Shown one piece after another: positions 51,459-60,584 of a stretch of DNA of 64,000 nucleotides (positions are counted from its first letter, which is position 1; each line of letters opens with the position of its first letter). The notes beneath the pieces are model-generated. The model was not told the origin of the DNA. It searched no databases and saw nothing but the letters and a program-made list of their open reading frames with translations. A program made the position numbers and the translations under genes. Source of the stretch: Mesorhizobium australicum (GTDB lineage Bacteria > Pseudomonadota > Alphaproteobacteria > Rhizobiales > Rhizobiaceae); contig NZ_FXBL01000004.1 in the NCBI RefSeq assembly GCF_900177325.1, positions 1,488,001-1,552,000 of the forward strand, read 5' to 3'.

Positions 51459-52043
51459 CTAGGCGCGAGGGCGCTGCATGAAATCGGCGACCACGATCTC
51501 TGCGATCTTCACGAAGCGCGGCGCGGCTCCCTCGGGCCCGACGATGCGCCAGTTGCACCGGGCGCCCTCGATCAGGAGCGTGAGCGCGTCGACAAGCAGC
51601 TCGGCATCGGCCACGCCGGCATCGCGGCAAAGCTGGATCACGCGGGTCCGATAGAGCTGTCTGATGTCCTTGACGAACTTCTGGGCCGGATGATCGCTGT
51701 CCACCAACTCCGCGGCCGCGTCGAGAATCTCGCAGTTGCAATGCTCCATGGTGAGGAAGTCACCCGCGCGGTGCACCCAGTCGTTTAGCTGCGCCTTCGG
51801 ATCGCCGGGATTGGCCGCCTCGATATCCGCCCAGAAGGCTTCGGCCTCCGCCGCGGCTTCCTTGAGGCACACGACGATCAGGTCGTCCTTCGAGCCGAAA
51901 TGGCGGTAAAGCGTCATCTTGTTGCTGTCGGCCGCTTCGGCGATCGCGTCGACGCCGATGCCGTTGATACCGTGCTTCCTGAACAGGTCGCGCGCTGCGT
52001 CGATGATGCGCTCCCGCGGCGGATGTTTGACAGCAATCGTCAT
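51459..52043 (-). CDS. TetR-family transcriptional regulator
   Basis: A 194-residue TetR repressor. The N-terminal HTH (about 10-55) reads PRERIIDAARDLFRKHGINGIGVDAIAEAADSNKMTLYRHFGSKDDLI (in parts), a near-canonical TetR pattern. The C-terminal ligand domain contains EHCNCEILDAAAEL. It is divergent from the RND efflux operon with two 18-bp TGTTAC-N6-GTAACA operators between them, so it most likely represses both itself and the pump until a toxic aromatic or product binds. Confidence 0.93.
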   Translation of the reverse strand: MTIAVKHPPRERIIDAARDLFRKHGINGIGVDAIAEAADSNKMTLYRHFGSKDDLIVVCLKEAAAEAEAFWADIEAANPGDPKAQLNDWVHRAGDFLTMEHCNCEILDAAAELVDSDHPAQKFVKDIRQLYRTRVIQLCRDAGVADAELLVDALTLLIEGARCNWRIVGPEGAAPRFVKIAEIVVADFMQRPRA

Positions 52044-52089
52044 GATCGTTTCCTCGCTTCCGATCTTCTCGTCGGCTCGCTCTTGACAA

Positions 52090-52130
52090 TGTTACCAAGG
52101 CGTAACATCTACTGTTACCAGATAGTAACA
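52090..52130. promoter_or_regulatory. Twin TetR operators in the tetR/RND intergenic region
   Basis: Two perfect 18-bp dyads: TGTTACCAAGGCGTAACA (52090-52107) and TGTTACCAGATAGTAACA (52113-52130). Half-sites TGTTAC/GTAACA are identical in both; centres are 23 bases apart, about two helical turns. A TTGACA box (52083-52088) ends 1 base before the first dyad, so repressor would cover a plus-strand promoter. Confidence 0.88.
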
Positions 52131-52251
52131 TCGGCGTCGCAAGTCAACAATATAGGCCGTTCGGGAACACCGCGTAAACGCGTGTGTCGCGATGGCGTTC
52201 GGGTCAATCGGCATGGCAGACGCCGTCGAGCGGCTTGGGAAGGAATTCAGC

Positions 52252-55200
52252 ATGGTGGGGTTCTTCATCCAGCGGCCGATCTTCGCGACCGCAATCGCGA
52301 TCATCATGGTGCTGGCCGGCGGCATCTCTTACTTCCTGTTGCCGGTTTCGCAATTCCCCGACATCACGCCGCCGCAGATCGTGGTCGCCGCGAATTATCC
52401 CGGCGCGAGCGCGCAAGTGGTCGCCGATACGGTGACCACGCCGCTCGAGCAGCAGCTCAACGGCGTGCCCGGCATGCTCTACATGTCGTCGACCAGTTCG
52501 AACGACGGCTCGGCCCGCATCACCATCTCGTTCCAGGTCGGCTATCCGATCGACATCGCCGCGATGGATGTGCAGAACCGGGTCTCGCAGGCTTCTCCAT
52601 CGCTGCCCGCGCTGGTCAACCAGACCGGCGTGACCGTCATCAAGCAGAACCCGAACTTCAACGTCCTGGTCAACCTGGGCTCCCCGGACAACTCCGTCGA
52701 CTTCACCACGCTCAGCAACTACGCCTATCTGCAGATTCTCGATCCGATCAAGCGCCTGCCGGGCGTCGGCGACGTGCAGTTCTTCGGCGAGCGCCGCTAT
52801 TCCATGCGCGTCTGGCTCGATCCCGACAAGATGGCGAGCCTCGGCGTGACGGCTGTCGACGTCCAGAACGTCATCCAGGAACAGAACATCCAGGTCGCCG
52901 CCGGCAAGATCGGCCAGGCACCCGCGCCGGCGGGCACGGCCTTCGAGATGCAGGTCAACGCCGTCGGCCGCCTGAGCGACCCGCAGCAGTTCGGCGACAT
53001 CGTCCTGCGCGTGGATCCGAAAACGGGTGCGGCGACCCGCCTGCGCGACGTGGCGCGCATAGAACTCGGCGCCCTGCTTTACTCCTCGTCCTTCAGCCTG
53101 AACGGCCAGGACAGCGTGGTCCTGGCCATCCTGCAGGCGCCGGGCTCGAACGCGCTCGACCTGCAGAACAACGTCAAGGCCAAGATGGAGGAGCTCTCCA
53201 AGCGCTTCCCGTCCGGCATGGCCTACAACATGTTCTACGACACGACGCGCTTCGTCTCCGCTGCGATGGAAGACGTCGTCAAGACGCTGGTCGAGGCGCT
53301 CGTTCTCGTCGTGCTGGTCGTCTTCATCTTCCTGCAGAGTTGGCGCGCCACCTTGATCCCAATCATCGCGATCCCGGTATCGCTGGTCGCGACGTTGACG
53401 GTCATGTACCTGCTCGGCTTCTCGCTCAACATGCTGTCGCTGCTCGGCATGGTGCTGGCGATCGGGCTCGTCGTCGACGACGCGATCGTGGTCGTCGAGA
53501 ACGTTGAGCGACAGTTGGAGGCGGGACTGCCGCCGCTCGCGGCGGCAAAGAAGGCGATGCAGGAGGTCACCGGGCCGATCATCGCCACGACCGGCGTGCT
53601 GCTTGCCGTCTTCGTGCCGGTCGCCTTCATTCCCGGCGTTGCGGGCCAGCTCTACAACCAGTTCGCCCTGACGGTCGCGATTTCCTTCGCGATCTCCGCG
53701 TTCAACTCGCTGACGCTCAGCCCGGCACTGAGCGCGGTGTTCCTGCGCTATCGCGGCGAGTCCCAGTTCATCCTCTTCCGCTGGTTCAATGCCGGCTTCC
53801 ACTGGATGTCGCACATCTATGCCGGCAGCATCAGGACGTTCGTCCGCTGGCGCTGGCCACTGCTCGGTCTGTTCGCGCTCGGACTGGCCGGCACGTACAC
53901 CCTGTCGCAGCGCATCCCCTCGACCTTCCTGCCAGTCGAGGATCAGGGCTACTTCTTCGTTGTGCTGCAGCTTCCCGACGGCGCGTCGGTGGAGCGCACC
54001 GCCGCGGTGGCGAAGAAGTCCGAGGAGATTCTGCGCAGCCTGCCGGGGGTTGAATCCGTCGGCTCGGTCGTCGGCTTCTCCTTCCTGAGCTTCGCCAACC
54101 AATCGAACGCCGGCGTCCAGTTCGCCGTTCTCAAGCCGTGGGACGAGCGAGGCCCCGGAGAGAGCGCGACGGCCTTGCGCACGATCGCGCAGGGCAAGCT
54201 CATCCAGATACCCGACGCGCTGGTGCTGGCCTTCGACCCGCCGTCGATCCAGGGTCTCGGCACGACCGGCGGCTTCGAGTTCCAGGTGGAGGACTTGACC
54301 GGACGCGGCGCCGTCGCCCTCGACGAGACGACGCAGGCCCTGCTGGCGGAGGCTCGCAAGCAGCCGGAGCTCAACCCCTTCGCGCTGTTCACGACCTTCA
54401 GCACCTCGACGCCGCAATATTCCTACGACCTCGACCGCAACAAGGCGAAGCTGCTCGGCCTCAGCCTGCCGGACGTCTTCTCGACGTTGCAGATCTATCT
54501 CGGCTCGCTCTACGTCAACGATTTCAACCTGTTCGGGCGCACGTTCCGCGTCACCCTGCAGGCGGAACCGGATGCGCGCGCCTCGGCGACCGACATCTCC
54601 CGCCTCTATGTGCGCAGCTCTTCCGGCGACATGGTGCCGCTGAGCACGCTCGGCCAATTGAAGTCGATGGCGGGCCCGGAGACGATCACCCACTACAACA
54701 ATTACCCATCCGCGCTGGTGAACGGCGCGGCGGCGGAAGGGTTCAGCTCCGGCCAGGCCGTGGCCGCCATGGAACGCGCCGCCGCGACCGCCCTGCCGAG
54801 GGATTTCGCCTTCGAATGGACCGGGATCACCTACCAGGAGATCAGGGCGGGCTCGATCGCCAATCTGGTCTTCGGGATCGCCATCGTCTTCTGCTTCCTC
54901 GTGCTGGCCATGCAGTACGAAAGCTGGTCGATGCCCTTCGTGGTGCTGCTCGCGGTTCCGCTTGCCCTGCTCGGCGCACTGCTCGCGCTGTGGCTGCGCG
55001 GAATGCAGATCGACGTCTACTCGCAGATCGGCTTCGTGATGCTGATCGGCCTCGCCGCCAAGAACGCGATCCTCATCGTCGAGTTCGCCAAGCGGCGGCG
55101 CGAGGAAGGCGTGGAGATCGTCGCTGCCGCGATCGAAGCCGCGCGCCTGCGCCTGCGGCCGATCCTGATGACGGCCTTCGCCTTCATTCTCGGCGTCGTG

Positions 55201-55392
55201 CCGCTGATGACCGCGACTGGCGCCGGCGCGGCCAGCCGGCAGTCGATCGGCACCACCGTCTTCGGCGGTATGCTGGTCGCCACCGTCCTGACCCTGGTCT
55301 TCGTGCCGATCTTTTATGTCGTTCTTGAATCCTGGCGTGAGCGCCTGTCGCCCCGCTCGTCCGCCCGCGATGCGGCCGAGCCGGCGGAATAG
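52252..55392 (+). CDS. RND multidrug efflux transporter, AcrB/HAE1-like
   Basis: A 1046-residue inner-membrane proton-driven pump subunit. It opens MVGFFIQRPIFATAIAIIMVLAG, has the proton-relay Asp pair in GLVVDDAIVVVENVERQL and the conserved Lys in IGLAAKNAILIVEFAKRR. Two large periplasmic loops separate 6+6 membrane segments, as in AcrB. ATG 52252 has AAGGA upstream; an in-frame start at 52192 would add 20 residues not seen in the family. It precedes the adaptor gene, the reverse of acrAB. No TolC is nearby, so a chromosomal outer-membrane channel would be used. Confidence 0.95.
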   Translation: MVGFFIQRPIFATAIAIIMVLAGGISYFLLPVSQFPDITPPQIVVAANYPGASAQVVADTVTTPLEQQLNGVPGMLYMSSTSSNDGSARITISFQVGYPIDIAAMDVQNRVSQASPSLPALVNQTGVTVIKQNPNFNVLVNLGSPDNSVDFTTLSNYAYLQILDPIKRLPGVGDVQFFGERRYSMRVWLDPDKMASLGVTAVDVQNVIQEQNIQVAAGKIGQAPAPAGTAFEMQVNAVGRLSDPQQFGDIVLRVDPKTGAATRLRDVARIELGALLYSSSFSLNGQDSVVLAILQAPGSNALDLQNNVKAKMEELSKRFPSGMAYNMFYDTTRFVSAAMEDVVKTLVEALVLVVLVVFIFLQSWRATLIPIIAIPVSLVATLTVMYLLGFSLNMLSLLGMVLAIGLVVDDAIVVVENVERQLEAGLPPLAAAKKAMQEVTGPIIATTGVLLAVFVPVAFIPGVAGQLYNQFALTVAISFAISAFNSLTLSPALSAVFLRYRGESQFILFRWFNAGFHWMSHIYAGSIRTFVRWRWPLLGLFALGLAGTYTLSQRIPSTFLPVEDQGYFFVVLQLPDGASVERTAAVAKKSEEILRSLPGVESVGSVVGFSFLSFANQSNAGVQFAVLKPWDERGPGESATALRTIAQGKLIQIPDALVLAFDPPSIQGLGTTGGFEFQVEDLTGRGAVALDETTQALLAEARKQPELNPFALFTTFSTSTPQYSYDLDRNKAKLLGLSLPDVFSTLQIYLGSLYVNDFNLFGRTFRVTLQAEPDARASATDISRLYVRSSSGDMVPLSTLGQLKSMAGPETITHYNNYPSALVNGAAAEGFSSGQAVAAMERAAATALPRDFAFEWTGITYQEIRAGSIANLVFGIAIVFCFLVLAMQYESWSMPFVVLLAVPLALLGALLALWLRGMQIDVYSQIGFVMLIGLAAKNAILIVEFAKRRREEGVEIVAAAIEAARLRLRPILMTAFAFILGVVPLMTATGAGAASRQSIGTTVFGGMLVATVLTLVFVPIFYVVLESWRERLSPRSSARDAAEPAE

Positions 55393-55406
55393 AATCGGAG
55401 TTTGAA

Positions 55407-56561
55407 ATGCGCAGTCTCAAATATGGTCTCCACGGAACCGTTCTCGCGCTGGCGGTGGCCAGCGGCTATCTCCTGGCGCAGAACGGCTGGAACGTCAGCA
55501 GCACCGCTGCCGGCGCGGCGCCATCGGCACCCGCTCCTCAGGCAATGCCGGTCCCGGTGGTCAGCGTCGTCAAGAAGACGATCCCGATCTATCTCGAATA
55601 CGCCGCGCGGACGGAAGCGATCCGCAACGTCACTCTTCAGGCGAAGGCCTCGGGCTACCTGCAGCGACAGCTGGTGGCCGACGGCACGGATGTGAAGGCA
55701 GGCGACCTTCTCTACAAGATCGACCCGAGCGACTATCAGGCCGCGCTCGATCAGGTGAAGGCGCAGATCAAGCGCGACGAGGCGTCTCTCGACTACCTTC
55801 GCTCGAACCTGACGCGCGGCAGCGAACTCGCGTCCAGCGGATATCTCGCCAGAGACGGCTTCGACCTGCGCCAGAGCGCAATGCGCCAGGGCGAGGCATC
55901 ACTGGCAATGTCGCGCGCGGCCGAGCACACCGCCGAGCTGAATTTGCAGAATACGGAAATCCGTGCGCCCTTCGCCGGGCGGCTCGGACGCAACCAGGCG
56001 CCGGAGGGAACGCTGATCGCCAGCTCAGCCGGCACGCCGCTCAACACTCTGGTCCAGCTTTCGCCGATCTACGTCACCTTCAATCCGAGCGAGACCGAGC
56101 TTGCGGAGATCCAGAAGGCGTTCGCGAACGGCACCGTGGACACTGAGGTCTTCGTTCCGGGCAGCGACCAGGAGCCGCGCAAGGGACGCCTGACGTTCAT
56201 CGACAATGCCGTCGAGCGCAACACCGGAACGGTCGTGGCGCGCGCCACGATCGAAAACGCCGACTTCTCCCTCCTGCCGGGTCAATACGTCCGCATTCGT
56301 CTTCGGCTGCGGGAACTGCCCGACGCCCTGATGGTGCCCCAGACGGCGCTCGGCTCGAGCCAGTTCGGCAGGTACGTCTATGTGATTGGCAAGGACAATG
56401 TCGTGGAGCAGCGGATCGTCTCGCTCGGACCTGAGAACGGCCCTCTTGTCAGCCTCACGTCGGGGGTGGCCGAAGGCGACCAGATCATCTCGGGCAACCT
56501 GCAGAAGATCTTCCCCGGCGCGCCCGTACAGCCGATCAGCGACGGCGGTCAGCAGTCCTGA
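55407..56561 (+). CDS. RND efflux periplasmic adaptor (membrane fusion protein)
   Basis: A 384-residue membrane-fusion protein. An uncleaved anchor or signal (TVLALAVASGYLLAQNGW) precedes a Pro/Ala linker, then the barrel-sandwich/lipoyl halves (VTLQAKASGYLQRQLVADGTDVKAGDLLYKIDP and ELNLQNTEIRAPFAGRLGRNQ), a hairpin helix pair, and a C-terminal beta barrel (VPQTALGSSQFGRYVYVIG). It starts 14 bases after the pump gene. It connects the inner-membrane pump to an outer-membrane channel. Last gene of the island before the right attachment repeat. Confidence 0.94.
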   Translation: MRSLKYGLHGTVLALAVASGYLLAQNGWNVSSTAAGAAPSAPAPQAMPVPVVSVVKKTIPIYLEYAARTEAIRNVTLQAKASGYLQRQLVADGTDVKAGDLLYKIDPSDYQAALDQVKAQIKRDEASLDYLRSNLTRGSELASSGYLARDGFDLRQSAMRQGEASLAMSRAAEHTAELNLQNTEIRAPFAGRLGRNQAPEGTLIASSAGTPLNTLVQLSPIYVTFNPSETELAEIQKAFANGTVDTEVFVPGSDQEPRKGRLTFIDNAVERNTGTVVARATIENADFSLLPGQYVRIRLRLRELPDALMVPQTALGSSQFGRYVYVIGKDNVVEQRIVSLGPENGPLVSLTSGVAEGDQIISGNLQKIFPGAPVQPISDGGQQS

Positions 56562-56627
56562 TGCCATGCGGCTAAACGCGTCGACCGCTTTACGTGTTCG
56601 GGGTCGCGGGAGGTTGGAGAAGCCCCG

Positions 56628-56651
56628 TGGCCGTCATGGCGATGACGGCCA
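56628..56651 (+). terminator. Hairpin after the efflux adaptor gene
   Basis: TGGCCGTCAT / ATGACGGCCA form a 10-bp perfect stem around GGCG, 67 bases after the adaptor stop. No T tract follows, so it is a probable but not classic terminator. Confidence 0.45.
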
Positions 56652-56815
56652 TAGGGCGATGGGAATGGCACCCCGCTAATGGAATGCTGACCCAATTTGA
56701 GGCGGCCTGCACGGTCGGGCACGACAACCCAGCTACAGCCCCTGCCGTCAGCAAGTGAAGAATCCTTCAGGACAATCGGAGGATTAGATTCTTCGAGCGC
56801 TTGGGCACCAAAGGC

Positions 56816-56849
56816 GGGGTCGCGTGTTCGAGTCACGCAAGCGGCACCA
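56816..56849 (+). other. Probable attR: 34-bp tRNA-Thr 3' fragment
   Basis: A perfect copy of 27374-27407, including the T-arm and the terminal CCA, with no 5' tRNA half in front of it (preceding bases are CACCAAAGGC). Direct orientation relative to the complete tRNA. It marks the right edge of the putative island; the ABM gene begins 24 bases further on. Confidence 0.88.
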
Positions 56850-56873
56850 CCCCGCTCTCGCAGGCTGTCGCCG

Positions 56874-57179
56874 TCAGAATTCGACGGGAGGGAAGATGTT
56901 GGCGTAGTGTTTCACCGACGGGGGCTCGGCGAAGAACGGTCCGACGAGAGCCCGCCACTCCGCGAAGAGGGGGGAGCCGCGGAAGCCGACCGTATGGTCC
57001 TCCAGCGTCTTCCAGCGGATCACCACGTCGTAATGGGACTGGTCTTCGACGCAGCGTGTCAGCACCAGGCCGAGACAGCCATCGGCGCGGCGGAACACGT
57101 CGACGGCTTTGCCGACCGCTGCCTCGAACTCGGCTTCCAGGCCTTCCTTCACGCGGATTGACGCGACTTCTACAATCAT
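56874..57179 (-). CDS. Antibiotic biosynthesis monooxygenase (ABM) domain protein
   Basis: A 101-residue ferredoxin-like alpha+beta barrel protein of the ABM/YgiN type. Pattern: MIVEVASIRVKEGLEAEFEAA, DGCLGLVLTRCVEDQSHYDVVIRWKTLEDHTVGFRGSPLF. Start ATG 57179 has AAGGAAGAG upstream; the frame begins 8 codons earlier. Such small dimeric proteins act as cofactor-free monooxygenases, heme-degrading or quinol-handling proteins, often of unknown substrate. It sits just outside the island, so it probably neighboured tRNA-Thr before the insertion. Confidence 0.85.
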   Translation of the reverse strand: MIVEVASIRVKEGLEAEFEAAVGKAVDVFRRADGCLGLVLTRCVEDQSHYDVVIRWKTLEDHTVGFRGSPLFAEWRALVGPFFAEPPSVKHYANIFPPVEF

Positions 57180-57293
57180 TCTCTCTTCCTTCTGTGGAGC
57201 CATCGCCCGTTGCCGACGCGATAGGCGTTCGAGGGTTTCTCATCCCTCGCGCATCTCTTGTGACCCGGCCGCATCCAATACGGAAGGGCCTCG

Positions 57294-58126
<833 letters not shown>

Positions 58127-58130
<4 letters not shown>

Positions 58131-58999
58131 AGCGGGCCCTCCATGGGCGGTGTGACGACGGCCGGTGCTGCCTGTTCGAAGATCAGGTCGGAAACGGTCG
58201 GCAGCCGGTCGCCGGTGGCGTTGTCGGGAAGGGCGGAGAGCAGGGCACGAGTGTAGTTGCTCTTCGGGTTCTCGAACAGGGTGAGGACGTCCGCCTCCTC
58301 CATCTTGCGGCCCTTGTACTGGACGATCACCCGGTCGGCCGTCTCGGCGACGACGCCCATGTTGTGGGTGATCATGATCAGCGCCATGCCGTATTTCTCC
58401 TGCAGCGAAACCAGCAGGTCGAGGATCTGCTTCTGGATCGTGACGTCGAGCGCCGTGGTCGGCTCGTCGGCGATGAGCAGCTTCGGATTGCAGGCAATCG
58501 CCATGGCGATCATGACGCGCTGGCACTGGCCGCCGGACATCTGGTGCGGATAGGAGTTGAGCCGCTCCGCCGGATCGGGGATGCCGACGAGCCGCAGCAG
58601 TTCGATCGCCCGTTCGCGGCGCTGGTGGCGGTCCATGTGCATATGGAGCCTCAGCACCTCCTCGATCTGGAAGCCGACCGTGAAGGACGGGTTGAGGCTC
58701 GCCATCGGCTCCTGGAAGATCATCGCCATGTCCTTCCCGATGATCTTGCGCCGCTCGGCGGCGTCGAGCTTGAGCAGATCCGTGCCGGCGAAGCTCATCC
58801 TGTCGGCGCGCACCTTGGCCGTCCAGGGCAGGAGGCCCATGACGGCCAGCATCGACACCGACTTGCCCGAACCGGACTCGCCGACGATCGCCAGCACCTC
58901 GCGCTCGTCGACCTTTAGCGACACGCCGTCCACCGCCCGGAACGGGCCTTGCGCGGTGTCGAACTCGACAACGAGGTTTTCGATTTCAAGGAGTGCCAT
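58127..58999 (-). CDS. dppD: Dipeptide/oligopeptide-type ABC transporter ATP-binding protein (DppD-like)
   Basis: A 290-residue ATPase. Walker [21 protein letters not shown], the family segment [27 protein letters not shown], signature [15 protein letters not shown] and Walker [19 protein letters not shown]. The shorter C-terminal end lacks the Cys-rich Fe-S region found in some DppD proteins. It is 129 bases from the hypothetical gene that interrupts the operon and overlaps dppF. Confidence 0.94.
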
Positions 59000-59128
59000 G
59001 TCTAGTGCCCTTGGTTATACGGCGCATGTGCATTACATTCACGCAAGAGGTGCACCGATGCGTTCTTCCAAACCACGTCCATTGCCGCCGCTTCCACCGA
59101 TCTCGGGCCCGACTGGACCGCGACCGAG

Positions 59129-59653
59129 CTACTGAATCTTTCCTGTCTCCAGCGCCTTCTCGGCCTTTGCCGCCAAGTCGCGCCAGACATCCCACATCCC
59201 GAGATAGTCGCCGTACATTTCAAGCTGCCGCTCCCTGCCGAGGGCCTTGAACGCCGGATCGCGCATGTCGTCGGCTAGACTTTCGACCGCCTGTCTTTGT
59301 CTCGCGTAGAAGACGACCGGTCCAATAACGCTCTCCGGCAGGATGTGAATTTCTTTTGCGATCGCATCGAAAATCACATGCTTGGCAATTCGCGGCACCG
59401 AGACCGAATATCCTTTGTCTGTCGCATATCTTTCTTTCACGTCTGCGAGCAGACTTGGGAGGTCGAATCTTTCGAGATTGGCAAGCTCGCTTCTGATTTC
59501 GGCACGTAGCGCGATCTGGAAGTCTCGTATCTTCTCCTCCCGCCTCAACCTGTCGGCCTTGCGTTCCTGCCGGAAGTTGAGCTGGACGACGACAAGGCTG
59601 ATCAGGCCGGAAATGACGGCTGCGACGATTGCCGGTCCGACCCAAGCCTCCAT
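59129..59653 (-). CDS. Hypothetical single-pass membrane protein inside the dpp operon
   Basis: A 174-residue protein, not recognised. One N-terminal hydrophobic helix (VGPAIVAAVISGLISLVVVQL, about residues 5-26) leads into a long charged region with coiled-coil character (NFRQERKADRLRREEKIRDFQ). The rest is predicted soluble and helical, ending ALETGKIQ. It starts 3 bases after the dppC stop codon, so it is co-transcribed, yet no such gene belongs to standard dpp operons. It could be a recently inserted accessory gene. Similar small membrane proteins of unknown function occur sporadically in bacteria. Confidence 0.75.
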   Translation of the reverse strand: MEAWVGPAIVAAVISGLISLVVVQLNFRQERKADRLRREEKIRDFQIALRAEIRSELANLERFDLPSLLADVKERYATDKGYSVSVPRIAKHVIFDAIAKEIHILPESVIGPVVFYARQRQAVESLADDMRDPAFKALGRERQLEMYGDYLGMWDVWRDLAAKAEKALETGKIQ

Positions 59654-59656
59654 TCC

Positions 59657-60574
59657 TCATGACCTCTTCAGCTTCGGGTCGAGTGCGTCGCGCAGGCCGT
59701 CGCCCATCAGGTTGATCGCCAGAACCGTGATGAGGATGGCGAGGCCCGGCAGCGTCACCACCCACCAGGCGCGCAGGATGAACTCGCGGGCCTCGGCGAG
59801 CATCGTGCCCCATTCCGGCGTCGGCGGCTGCGCCCCCATGCCGAGGAAGCCGAGCGCGGCGGCGTCGAGGATCGCGGTGGAGAACGACAGCGTCGCCTGC
59901 ACGATCAGCGGCGCCATGCAGTTCGGCAAGATGGTCCTGAACATCAGCCTGAGCGGCTTGGCGCCCGCTACCTTGGCTGCGACCACATAGTCCTTGGTCT
60001 TCTCCGACAGCACGGCCGCCCGGGTGAGCCGCACGAAATGCGGCTGCAGCACGAGCGCGATGGCGATCATCGCATTGATCAGGCCGGGGCCGAGCACGGC
60101 GACCAGGACCAGCGCCAGGAGCAGCGACGGGAAGGCGAGGATCACGTCCATCACGCGCATGATCAGCGTGTCGGTGCGCCCGCCGACATAGCCGGCGATG
60201 ACGCCGAAGAAGATGCCGACGGTGAGCGACAGTGTCGTCACGATGACGCCGATGAAGAGCGAGAACCGCGCCCCGTAGAGAAGGCGCGAGAGGATGTCGC
60301 GGCCGACGGCGTCGGTGCCGAGCAGATAGGCTGCCCGGCCGCCCTCCTGCCAATAGGGAGGCACGAGGATCGCGTCGCGATACTGCTGCTGCGGCAGGTG
60401 CGGCGCGATCAGCGGCGCGAGCAGCGCAAGCACGACGAGAATGACGAAGACCCACAGGCCGATGACGGCGCCGCGATTCTCCGAGAAGTAGTACCAGAAC
60501 TCGGACAGGCGCTGGCCGAGCGTCACCGCGTGGCGGTCGGCTTCCTGGAGGGCCTGGGGTGTGGTGGTTGCCAT
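59657..60574 (-). CDS. dppC: Dipeptide/oligopeptide-type ABC transporter permease (DppC-like)
   Basis: A 305-residue permease with the long N-terminal OppC-type region, about six membrane segments (WVFVILVVLALLAPLIAPHL first) and the family phrase YLLGTDAVGRDILSRLLYGARFSL. The coupling region reads VLSEKTKDYVVAAKVAGAKPLRLMFRTILPN. Its start is 10 bases after the dppB stop. Confidence 0.94.
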   Translation of the reverse strand: MATTTPQALQEADRHAVTLGQRLSEFWYYFSENRGAVIGLWVFVILVVLALLAPLIAPHLPQQQYRDAILVPPYWQEGGRAAYLLGTDAVGRDILSRLLYGARFSLFIGVIVTTLSLTVGIFFGVIAGYVGGRTDTLIMRVMDVILAFPSLLLALVLVAVLGPGLINAMIAIALVLQPHFVRLTRAAVLSEKTKDYVVAAKVAGAKPLRLMFRTILPNCMAPLIVQATLSFSTAILDAAALGFLGMGAQPPTPEWGTMLAEAREFILRAWWVVTLPGLAILITVLAINLMGDGLRDALDPKLKRS

Positions 60575-60584
60575 GATGCCCTCC

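Larger units (their letters stand above)
27408..56849. mobile_element. Probable 29.4-kb catabolic genomic island at tRNA-Thr
   Basis: Bounded by a 34-bp perfect direct repeat of the tRNA-Thr 3' end. Contents are coherent with an accessory island: two aromatic/xenobiotic-type degradation modules, two TRAP transporters, LysR, IclR and TetR regulators, an RND efflux pair, and a relic of a conjugative TraA relaxase. Flanks are housekeeping-like (paaG/tRNA at left; ABM protein and dpp operon at right). No integrase, recombinase or excisionase is recognisable, so the island may now be fixed or depend on helper functions in trans. Confidence 0.75.

Noticed and set aside
52204..54693. An 829-codon open frame on the minus strand, opposite the RND pump gene
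   Set aside because: It is the GC-bias shadow of the AcrB-like gene. The translation is Arg/Asp/Gln-rich low-complexity sequence with no family pattern.
56816..56849. A second tRNA-Thr gene
   Set aside because: Only the T-arm and 3' acceptor strand are present. No D-arm, anticodon arm or 5' acceptor strand precedes it, so it is an attachment-site remnant.
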